DNA of 64,000 bases, taken from assembly GCF_000785435.2 (NCBI RefSeq), contig NZ_JTDB02000005.1, positions 186,001-250,000 of the forward strand, given 5' to 3'. Source of the DNA: Paraburkholderia sacchari. GTDB taxonomy: Bacteria > Pseudomonadota > Gammaproteobacteria > Burkholderiales > Burkholderiaceae. Each line of letters opens with the position of its first letter. The stretch's first letter is position 1. A program made the translations under genes and the position numbers. Below are positions 52,907-59,810 of the stretch, piece after piece. Below the pieces are notes generated by a model. It did not search any database, was not told where the DNA came from, and saw only the letters and a list, made by a program, of their open reading frames with translations.

Positions 52907-53926
52907 ATGGCCAGCCTCGAGAACCACGCTCACACCGCAAGCTTTGCCGCCGACACCGTATGCGCGAGCGAGCCCGACGCCGTGACCGGCTATTGCCGCT
53001 TCAAGCTTGGCGCCTTTGAATTCACGCGCGACGAATATTTCGTCAAAGTGCTGTGGCCGGCGAAAGGGCAGACCCGCACCCACGCCATTCCCGCAGATGC
53101 CTTCCTGCGCGCCATGATGCGCGACGTGGCCTGGGGCTTCTTCTACGGCTGGGTGAATTTCGACCACGTGTTCGGCACGCGCAACCACTACGGCAAGGTG
53201 GACGTGTACGCGGGTTCGTTCAACGGCATCATGAAGGAAGCCGGCGTGGACTATATCGAGACCTTCGAGACGCCCACCATCATGGCGACCTTCAAGGCGA
53301 TCCTGCACGACTGGACCAACGAAGGTTTCGACCCGTTCGCCGCGCCCGAGGAAACCGGCACCGCGTTCGGCCGCAAGCACGGCGAAAACGACGCCGCCAT
53401 CGAGCGCACCCGCATCGCCACGCGCCGTATGCCGGGCCTCGAAGGCGATTCCCCGCTGCGCGACGACCTGCCCGTGAACCGTGCTTTCGCCGATGTTCCC
53501 CAGGACAACCCCGAAGTGCACGTCGAGCCCGGTTTCGAAGGCGAACTGCACGCGTTCAACCTCTTCAAGTACCTCTCGCGTTCGGACGTCACGTGGAATC
53601 CTTCCGTGACATCGGTGTGCGGCCAGAGCCTGTTCTGCCCGACCACCGAGGAGTACATCCTGCCGGTTTTCCACGGCAACGACCGCGTCGAATGGTTCCT
53701 GCAGCTCTCGGACGAAATCGTCTGGGACATCGGCGACAAGAACACGGGCGCGCCGCGCGCACGCATCACGATGCGCGCTGGCGATATCTGCGCGATGCCC
53801 GCCGACATTCGCCACCAGGGCTACTCGACCAAGCGCTCGATGCTGCTCGTGTGGGAGAACGCCACGGCCGACTTGCCCAAGCGTTACGAGCGCGGCGATC
53901 TTAAGCCGTATCCGGTCGAGTTCTGA
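52907..53926 (+). CDS. hapD: Hydroquinone 1,2-dioxygenase, large catalytic subunit
   Basis: A 339-residue beta subunit that holds the catalytic iron. From my recollection of the PnpCD structure the Fe(II) ligands are His256, Asn258, Glu262 and His303; here the same numbers fall on H, N, E and H in FHGNDRVEW and ADIRHQGYS. This is strong support for an active extradiol-type hydroquinone dioxygenase. It acts with the upstream small subunit in the cytoplasm. ATG 52907 follows CAGGAGA. Confidence 0.94.
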   Translation: MASLENHAHTASFAADTVCASEPDAVTGYCRFKLGAFEFTRDEYFVKVLWPAKGQTRTHAIPADAFLRAMMRDVAWGFFYGWVNFDHVFGTRNHYGKVDVYAGSFNGIMKEAGVDYIETFETPTIMATFKAILHDWTNEGFDPFAAPEETGTAFGRKHGENDAAIERTRIATRRMPGLEGDSPLRDDLPVNRAFADVPQDNPEVHVEPGFEGELHAFNLFKYLSRSDVTWNPSVTSVCGQSLFCPTTEEYILPVFHGNDRVEWFLQLSDEIVWDIGDKNTGAPRARITMRAGDICAMPADIRHQGYSTKRSMLLVWENATADLPKRYERGDLKPYPVEF

Positions 53927-53999
53927 ACGCATTGTGCGCGAGTTGCGCACGAGTGTTGCAGCTATTCAGCATGCCAAAGCATCAATCAAGGATTTAATC

Positions 54000-55466
54000 A
54001 TGCAGACGCAATTGTTCATCGACGGCCGCTTCGTTGACGCCGTTGAAGGCGGCACCATCGACGTGCTCAATCCGCACGACGGCTCGCTGATCACGAAGAT
54101 CGCCGCAGCCACCGCCGCCGATGTCGATCTGGCCGTGGCCGCCGCCACGCGCGCGTTCCCGAAGTGGGCGGCGCTGCCCGCCGCCGAGCGCGGCCGCCTG
54201 CTGCTGCGTCTGGCCGACGCCATCGAGGCGAACGCCGAAGAACTCGCGCAACTCGAATCGCTCGACACGGGCCACCCGATTCGCGACTCGCGCGCGCTCG
54301 ACGTGCCGCGCACGGCGGGGTGCTTCCGCTACTTCGGCGGCATGGCCGACAAGCTGCAAGGCTCGGTGATTCCAGTCGAAACGGGTTTTCTCAACTACGT
54401 GCAGCGCGCGCCCATTGGCGTGGTCGGTCAGATCGTGCCGTGGAATTTCCCGCTGATGTTCACGAGCTGGAAGATGGGTCCGGCGCTCGCGGCCGGCAAT
54501 ACGGTCGTGCTGAAGCCTTCGGAAATCACGCCGCTCTCCACGCTGCGCATTGTCGAGCTGATGGCGGAAGTGGGCTTCCCGGCAGGCGTGGTCAACATCG
54601 TGCCGGGCTATGGCCACACGGCCGGACAACGGCTTGCTGAGCATCCCGGCGTGGGCAAGATCGCATTCACGGGATCGACGGCAACGGGGCGGCGCATTGT
54701 CGAGGCCTCGCAGGGCAACTTGAAGCGCGTGCAGCTCGAACTGGGCGGCAAGGGCGCGAACATTGTGTTCGACGACGCCAATCTCGACGCCGCCATCAAC
54801 GGCGCCGCCTGGGCGATCTTCCACAACCAGGGGCAGGCCTGCATCGCGGGCTCGCGTCTCGTGCTGCATGAGCGCATTGCCGATCAGTTTCTCGAACGCT
54901 TCGTCGACCTCGCTTCGTCGATTCGCGTGGGAAATCCTTTGGATCCCGAAACGGAGATGGGTCCGCTCACGTCGCTGCAGCATCTGGAGCGCGTGAAGGC
55001 TTATGTGGACCTGGCGCGCGAGCAGGGCGGGCGCGTGCTCACGGGCGGCAGCGCACCGCAGGACCCGGCGCTCGCCAGCGGCTACTACGTGCGCCCCACG
55101 GTGATCGAGGCGAAGACGCCGAAAGATCGCATTGCCCAAGAAGAGGTCTTCGGCCCGTTCGTGACCGTGCTGCGTTTCAAGTCCGACGAAGAGGCGCTGG
55201 CCATTGCCAACGGCACCGACTACGGCCTCGGCAGCGGCCTGTGGACGCGCGATCTTTCGCGAGCGCACAGCATCGCGGGTAAGATTAACGCCGGCATGTG
55301 CTGGATTAATTGCTACAAGCGCGTAAACCCGGGCAGCCCGTTCGGCGGCGTCGGTCAGTCGGGTTACGGGCGCGAGATGGGCTTCGAGGCGATGCACGAC
55401 TACACGGAGGCCCGCTCGGTGTGGGTCAACGTGGACGCCCAGGTGCCGCCGCACTTCAAGCGCTGA
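54000..55466 (+). CDS. hapE: 4-hydroxymuconic semialdehyde dehydrogenase
   Basis: A 488-residue NAD(P)-dependent aldehyde dehydrogenase. Catalytic Cys281 lies in QGQACIAGS and Glu247 in QLELGGKGAN; the cofactor loop is FTGSTATGR. In the hydroquinone pathway it converts 4-hydroxymuconic semialdehyde to maleylacetate. It is placed directly after the dioxygenase genes and 7 bp before the maleylacetate reductase gene. The ATG at 54000 begins the conserved N-terminus (LFIDGRFVDAVEGG). Confidence 0.9.
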   Translation: MQTQLFIDGRFVDAVEGGTIDVLNPHDGSLITKIAAATAADVDLAVAAATRAFPKWAALPAAERGRLLLRLADAIEANAEELAQLESLDTGHPIRDSRALDVPRTAGCFRYFGGMADKLQGSVIPVETGFLNYVQRAPIGVVGQIVPWNFPLMFTSWKMGPALAAGNTVVLKPSEITPLSTLRIVELMAEVGFPAGVVNIVPGYGHTAGQRLAEHPGVGKIAFTGSTATGRRIVEASQGNLKRVQLELGGKGANIVFDDANLDAAINGAAWAIFHNQGQACIAGSRLVLHERIADQFLERFVDLASSIRVGNPLDPETEMGPLTSLQHLERVKAYVDLAREQGGRVLTGGSAPQDPALASGYYVRPTVIEAKTPKDRIAQEEVFGPFVTVLRFKSDEEALAIANGTDYGLGSGLWTRDLSRAHSIAGKINAGMCWINCYKRVNPGSPFGGVGQSGYGREMGFEAMHDYTEARSVWVNVDAQVPPHFKR

Positions 55467-55473
55467 GGTACGT

Positions 55474-56541
55474 ATGGATCGCTTCGTCTATCAAGGTTTG
55501 CCGTCGCGCGTGGTATTCGGCTGGGGCAACCTTGCGCGACTGCCCGAGGAAGTGGACCGTCTCGGCGCGCGCCGCGCGCTGATTCTCTCGACACCCGAAC
55601 AGCGTCCGCTTGCCGAGGAAGTCGCCCGTTTGCTTGGCGATCGCGCCGCGGGCATTCACGCCGAGGCGGTCATGCACGTGCCCGTGGAGGTCGCGCGGGC
55701 CGCCTGCGAAAAGGCGGCGGCGCTCGACGCGCAATGCTGCGTGGCGGTGGGCGGCGGTTCGACCATAGGCCTCGGCAAGGCCATTGCGCTCGAATCGTCG
55801 CTGCCTATCGTCGCGGTGCCCACCACCTATGCGGGCTCGGAGATGACGCCGATCTATGGCCTCACCGAAGGGCGCCTGAAGAAGACCGGTCGCGATTTTC
55901 GCGTGCTGCCGCGCACGGTGATCTACGATCCGTCGCTCACTGTGTCGCTGCCCGCGGGCATTTCGGCGGCCTCGGGCATCAATGCGATGGCGCATGCGGT
56001 CGAAGCGCTCTACGCGGAAGATGCCAACCCCGTGATTAGTTTGATGGCCGAAGAATCGATTCGCGCCCTGGGCGAGTCGCTGCCGGCCGTCGTGCAGCGT
56101 CCAGACGATGCGGCGATGCGCAGCCGCGCGCTCTACGGTGCATGGCTCGCGGGCAGTTGCCTCGGCGCGGTGGGCATGGCGCTGCATCACAAGCTTTGCC
56201 ACACGCTGGGCGGCACGTTCAACCTTCCGCACGCGCAAACGCATGCAATCATGCTGCCGCATACGGCGCACTACAACCACGCGGCCGCGCCACGCGCGCT
56301 CGAACGCGTGGCACGCGCGCTGGGCGCGGAGCATGCGGCGCAGGCGGGGCCTCGGATCCATGAACTGAACGCGTCGCTGGGTATTGCGACGGCGCTCAAG
56401 GACATCGGCATGCCCGAAACGGGCCTCGACGAAGCGGCCGATCTGGCGTGTACTAATGCGTATCCGAACCCACGCGCGCTGGAGCGCGAGGCGATTCGCG
56501 CGTTGCTGCAGCGCGCATGGGAAGGTGCAGCGCCGCAATAG
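55474..56541 (+). CDS. hapF: Maleylacetate reductase
   Basis: A 355-residue iron-alcohol-dehydrogenase-superfamily enzyme reducing maleylacetate to 3-oxoadipate with NAD(P)H. Landmarks are the N-terminal FGWGNL, the nucleotide-binding VGGGSTIGLGKAIA, VPTTYAGSEMTPIYG and the His-rich LHHKLCHTLGGTF region that shapes the active site in this family. It serves both ring-cleavage branches encoded here. ATG 55474 lies 7 bp after the previous stop. Confidence 0.92.
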   Translation: MDRFVYQGLPSRVVFGWGNLARLPEEVDRLGARRALILSTPEQRPLAEEVARLLGDRAAGIHAEAVMHVPVEVARAACEKAAALDAQCCVAVGGGSTIGLGKAIALESSLPIVAVPTTYAGSEMTPIYGLTEGRLKKTGRDFRVLPRTVIYDPSLTVSLPAGISAASGINAMAHAVEALYAEDANPVISLMAEESIRALGESLPAVVQRPDDAAMRSRALYGAWLAGSCLGAVGMALHHKLCHTLGGTFNLPHAQTHAIMLPHTAHYNHAAAPRALERVARALGAEHAAQAGPRIHELNASLGIATALKDIGMPETGLDEAADLACTNAYPNPRALEREAIRALLQRAWEGAAPQ

Positions 56542-56599
56542 CCGGACCAGCCGGACACGGCTGTGCGAGCGGAGCGCGAGAAAACGAAAGGAGACAACC

Positions 56600-57472
56600 A
56601 TGTCGATGCAGGGAACCGAGGCCGAGCAGGCCTTGACGGAACAGGTCGTGGCGCGCTTCGCGAACACGCCCGACGCGCGCCTGCGCACGCTGATGCAAAG
56701 TCTCGTGCGGCATCTGCACGCTTTCGTGAGCGAAGTGGAACTGACCGAGACGGAGTGGTTCGCGGCCATCCGCTTTCTGACCGAGACGGGCCAGATATGC
56801 GATGGCGTCGTGCGCCAGGAATTCATTCTGCTGTCCGACACGCTGGGTGTGTCGATGCTGGTCGACGCGATCAACCACCGCTTCGCGACGGGCGCGACCG
56901 ACACCACCGTGTTCGGCCCGTTCTATATCGAAGGCATGCCCGAGCGCACCTACGGCGAGAACATGGCGTTCACGCCGGGCGTGCCCGCGCTCGTGCACGG
57001 CCGCGTGCTGACGACTGAAGGCGAGCCCGTGGCGAACGCGCTGCTCGACGTGTGGCAAACCGCTGAAAACGGCATGTATTCGGGGCAGGACACCGAGCAG
57101 CCGCACGGCAATCTGCGCGGCCGCTATCGTACCGACGCCGAGGGCCGCTACGCGATTCGCACCATCGTGCCTGTGTGTTACCCGATTCCGAGCGACGGCC
57201 CGGTGGGCCGCATGCTTGCGGCGACGGGGCGGCACCCGTGGCGGCCCGCGCATCTGCACTTCATGATCACGGCGCCCGGTCACAGCACGCTCGTGACGCA
57301 TCTGTTCAACCAGCATGACCCGTATCTCGACTCGGACGCCGTATTCGGCGTGAAGCCGTCGCTGCAGGTTGACTATAGCGAGCGCGCGGCCGATGACGCG
57401 AAAGCCCGGCAGTTCGGCTTCGAGGGCGGCTTTCGCGAGGCCTGCTACGACTTCGTGCTGGAGCGCGCATGA
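56600..57472 (+). CDS. hapG: Hydroxyquinol 1,2-dioxygenase (intradiol)
   Basis: A 290-residue Fe(III) intradiol dioxygenase. The four ligands expected are Tyr160 (NGMYSG), Tyr194 (VCYPIP), His218 and His220 (PAHLHF). An N-terminal helical dimerisation segment precedes the barrel, and the sequence fits the hydroxyquinol (1,2,4-trihydroxybenzene) branch rather than catechol enzymes. The product is maleylacetate, the same intermediate as the hydroquinone branch. ATG 56600 has AAAGGAGA upstream; it overlaps the next gene by ATGA. Confidence 0.92.
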   Translation: MSMQGTEAEQALTEQVVARFANTPDARLRTLMQSLVRHLHAFVSEVELTETEWFAAIRFLTETGQICDGVVRQEFILLSDTLGVSMLVDAINHRFATGATDTTVFGPFYIEGMPERTYGENMAFTPGVPALVHGRVLTTEGEPVANALLDVWQTAENGMYSGQDTEQPHGNLRGRYRTDAEGRYAIRTIVPVCYPIPSDGPVGRMLAATGRHPWRPAHLHFMITAPGHSTLVTHLFNQHDPYLDSDAVFGVKPSLQVDYSERAADDAKARQFGFEGGFREACYDFVLERA

Positions 57473-57789
57473 GACCGTTGACGCGCTACTACGCGGTATT
57501 CGCCACCGACAAGCCAGGCATGCGCGAAGTGCGCGACCGCATCCGTGCGGTGCATCGCACCTATCTGCGCTCGGCGCCGCAGCACGGTGTATTCGTGAGG
57601 CTTGGCGGATCGACGTTCGCGCCGCGTTGCGATGGGCACAACGGCACGCTGCTCGTGGTCGAGGCCGAAGGCTACGACGACGTGATGCGCTTCGTGCGCG
57701 ACGATCCGTACTCGTTGGCGGGCGTTTTCGAGCGCGTCGAGATCCGGCCGTGGGACTGGAATGTTGGCAATCCTGAGCAGAGGGTTTGA
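57469..57789 (+). CDS. hapH: YciI-like small protein of the hydroquinone operon
   Basis: A 106-residue ferredoxin-like-fold (dimeric alpha-beta barrel) protein of the YciI/YCII type, with RYYAVFATDKPGMREVRDRI at the start and YSLAGVFERVEIRPWDW near the end. Relatives include muconolactone isomerase-like proteins. Its position between the intradiol dioxygenase and a Rieske protein matches hapH. The role is unknown. It overlaps the upstream gene by 4 bp. Confidence 0.8.
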   Translation: MRPLTRYYAVFATDKPGMREVRDRIRAVHRTYLRSAPQHGVFVRLGGSTFAPRCDGHNGTLLVVEAEGYDDVMRFVRDDPYSLAGVFERVEIRPWDWNVGNPEQRV

Positions 57790-57792
57790 GCG

Positions 57793-58128
57793 ATGAGCGG
57801 GCGCTTTCTATGCTGCGTCGACGACGTGCCGGACGGTGGCGCACGCGTCGTGGACGGCTCGCCAGGCGATGGTGCGGTTGTCGTCGTGCGGCGCGGCGCA
57901 TCGGTGTGGGCCTACGTCAATCGCTGCCCGCATTTCTCGGTGCGGCTCGATTTCGAGCCGGGCGAGGTCTGCACGTACCGATCGAAAGTGCTGATGTGCG
58001 CCCATCACAGCGCGCTGTTTGCTTTCGAGAACGGTCACTGCATCGAAGGACCGTGCGAGGGCGCCGCGCTAACGCCCGTTCCGGTGCGCGTCGTTGGGGT
58101 CGATGTGTGGTCCGGCGCGACCGCGTGA
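57793..58128 (+). CDS. hapI: Rieske-type [2Fe-2S] ferredoxin
   Basis: A 111-residue soluble Rieske protein. Cluster ligands are in NRCPHFS (C-x-H) and LMCAHHSALF (C-x2-H), separated by a short loop. Electron carriers of this type may reactivate or support the oxygenases of the operon. It is the last gene of the unit, 3 bp after the previous stop, and its 3' end overlaps the opposing DUF971 gene by 94 bp. Confidence 0.88.
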   Translation: MSGRFLCCVDDVPDGGARVVDGSPGDGAVVVVRRGASVWAYVNRCPHFSVRLDFEPGEVCTYRSKVLMCAHHSALFAFENGHCIEGPCEGAALTPVPVRVVGVDVWSGATA

Positions 58129-58421
58129 GCGGGCGCAGCGAAGCGTTCGAGCCATGCCCACGGGAATATTCCGCGGTCGTGGTCGTCGCTGAAGGCGAGT
58201 TGGACGCCATAGCCCATTGGAGCAATGGCGGTTAGCGTGAGATTGTCATGCGCGATGTCTCCGGAGAAGTCGCTCACATTCTCATCCATGCGTTCGCGGC
58301 GGCAGCCCGCGCAGGGACATGCGCGCCGCAGGCTCGCGAGCGGGAGGCGCTGATGCAGGCCGCCCGGCCATACGAGGACGAGCGCGCCGGTTTCGTAACG
58401 CATTTCGATGGGCACGTTCAT
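58035..58421 (-). CDS. DUF971 (GBBH-like N-terminal) domain protein
   Basis: A 128-residue protein with one DUF971 domain at about residues 5-95: WPGGLHQRLPLASLRRACPC followed by AGCRRE, then YGVQLAFSDDHDRGIFPW. The Cys-x-Cys-x2-Cys motif is the likely metal-binding site. DUF971 occurs at the N-terminus of gamma-butyrobetaine hydroxylase and fused to Mrp/HCF101 Fe-S carriers, so a link to Fe-S delivery is possible. It overlaps the HEAT gene by ATGA and is last in the leftward redox operon. Its 3' end runs 94 bp into the Rieske gene. Confidence 0.85.
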   Translation of the reverse strand: MNVPIEMRYETGALVLVWPGGLHQRLPLASLRRACPCAGCRRERMDENVSDFSGDIAHDNLTLTAIAPMGYGVQLAFSDDHDRGIFPWAWLERFAAPAHAVAPDHTSTPTTRTGTGVSAAPSHGPSMQ

Positions 58422-59413
58422 GGCGCACCGCCTCCGAGCCGCCCCGCGAGTTGTTGCAATGCGATCCGCACGGCCTTGCGTACTTCCGGGTCGCGGTCGT
58501 CGAGTGCCGCTTGCAATGGCGCAAGACTCGTTGCCGAGGGCAGTTCGCTTAGCGCAAGCGCGGCTTCCTTGCGCAGATTGCTGATCGGATGCGCAAGCAG
58601 CGCGCTCACGGCGGGCGCTGCGTGTGCATCGCCGACGCGCCCCAACGCGCGCGCCGCGCGCAGGCGCACCTGCCAGTAATCGTCGTCGAGCGCGTGGATG
58701 AGCGCGTCGCGGGCCGCGGGCAGGCGCAGTTTTCCCAGCGTGGTTGCGGCTTCTTCGCGGACTTGCCAGTCGGCATCGGCGAGCGCGTTCAGCAGCGCTG
58801 CGCCCGCATCGGTCTCGTTCACCGCAGCGAAGCCGAGCGCTCCCACGGCAGCACGCCGCACTGCGCCATGCGCGTCGGCGGTGGCGAGCGCCGCAAGCGG
58901 AGCCACAGCGCGCCGGTCCTTGAGCCAGCCCAGCACCGCAACGGCTTCGAGGCGCACGTCGGCATCGGCGTCGGCAAGCGCGGCGAGTGCGGGTTCGAAG
59001 GCCGCTGCGTCGCGCAGTTCGCGCAGGCCGCGCAACGCCGCGCGCCGCGCGAACGGTTCGGGCCGCGCCGCCCAGCGGCGCAACACCCGCGCAGAGCCTG
59101 GCTCCTTGAGTTCGGCGAGCGCTTGCTGGGCCGCTTCGCGCACGCCCGTGTCGGCGTCCAGCAGCGTGGCGCAGAGCGCTTCCACCACGTCTTCCTGTTC
59201 CCACGATGCAAGCACGAACGCGGCTTCGCGCCGAACCTCGGGTGAGGGGTCGTCGCGCAGCGCCGCGATAAGCGGCGCAACCAGCGAACTATCCTCCAGA
59301 TCGGCGAGATCGAGCACGGCGATGCGGCGCACGGCGGCGTCGGCGGCAGCGAGACGGGTGAGCGCGCCGGCCGCTTCGGGCGGCATCGCATGCATTTGAA
59401 TAGAGTCGGTCAT
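58418..59413 (-). CDS. HEAT-repeat protein of the flavoprotein/ferredoxin cassette
   Basis: A 331-residue soluble protein made of about nine or ten HEAT (PBS lyase-type) repeats from residue 20 to the end, for example APLIAALRDDPSPEVRREAA and ALIHALDDDYWQVRLRAA. No catalytic motif is visible. Such solenoids serve as scaffolds, and PBS-lyase HEAT proteins contact cofactors or redox partners. It is the fourth gene of the leftward operon, 67 bp after the ferredoxin gene. Confidence 0.9.
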   Translation of the reverse strand: MTDSIQMHAMPPEAAGALTRLAAADAAVRRIAVLDLADLEDSSLVAPLIAALRDDPSPEVRREAAFVLASWEQEDVVEALCATLLDADTGVREAAQQALAELKEPGSARVLRRWAARPEPFARRAALRGLRELRDAAAFEPALAALADADADVRLEAVAVLGWLKDRRAVAPLAALATADAHGAVRRAAVGALGFAAVNETDAGAALLNALADADWQVREEAATTLGKLRLPAARDALIHALDDDYWQVRLRAARALGRVGDAHAAPAVSALLAHPISNLRKEAALALSELPSATSLAPLQAALDDRDPEVRKAVRIALQQLAGRLGGGAP

Positions 59414-59480
59414 GGCTGTTTTTCGATATGGAATCCGAAACGAATGAGAGCGGCAGAGTTCGAATGGAGTCGCGCCGCTG

Positions 59481-59726
59481 CTACCGCAGCAGATACGGAA
59501 TCTCGACCTTCACCGCGCCGGTGGGGCAGTCGCGCTCGCAGGGCATGCAGTACCAGCATTCGTCGAATTGCATATAGGCCTTGCCCTTCGCCATGTCGAT
59601 GGCGAGCAGATCCAGTGGGCATACGTCGACGCATACCGTGCAGCCTTTGTCGGCGATGCAGCGCGATTCGTCGATCGTGACCGGCGCGCTGCTGCGCTGG
59701 AAGATTTCGTGGGGCGTGTAACTCAT
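59481..59726 (-). CDS. Ferredoxin with two [4Fe-4S] sites (AprB-like)
   Basis: An 81-residue ferredoxin. The first cluster ligands are Cys23, Cys29, Cys32 and Cys36 with an enlarged first spacing (C-x5-C-x2-C-x3-CP); the second set Cys57, Cys60, Cys63 and Cys67 has the standard C-x2-C-x2-C-x3-CP. This resembles the beta subunit of adenylylsulfate reductase but lacks its C-terminal tail. It is the natural electron partner for the AprA-like flavoprotein upstream. The ATG at 59726 begins MSYTPHEIF. Confidence 0.9.
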   Translation of the reverse strand: MSYTPHEIFQRSSAPVTIDESRCIADKGCTVCVDVCPLDLLAIDMAKGKAYMQFDECWYCMPCERDCPTGAVKVEIPYLLR

Positions 59727-59762
59727 GATGTTTTCCTCGCTGCGTTCGTTCGTGATGGAGCC

Positions 59763-59810
59763 CAAAGCGGGGCTCAAAGCGGGGCTCAAAGCGGGGTTAA
59801 AAGCGGGGAT
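59763..59810. repeat. 12-bp tandem repeat between flavoprotein and ferredoxin genes
   Basis: Four units based on CAAAGCGGGGCT (two exact, the third ending TT, the fourth AAAAGCGGGGAT). They fill most of the 83-bp intercistronic gap and touch the flavoprotein stop codon. The unit is a multiple of three, so it also encodes a repeat on either strand, but no gene is there. Confidence 0.9.

Noticed and set aside
59727..59789. N-terminal extension of the ferredoxin gene
   Set aside because: It would encode a Ser-Pro-Ala-Leu repeat from the 12-bp tandem units; the conserved protein begins at 59726 (MSYTPHE).
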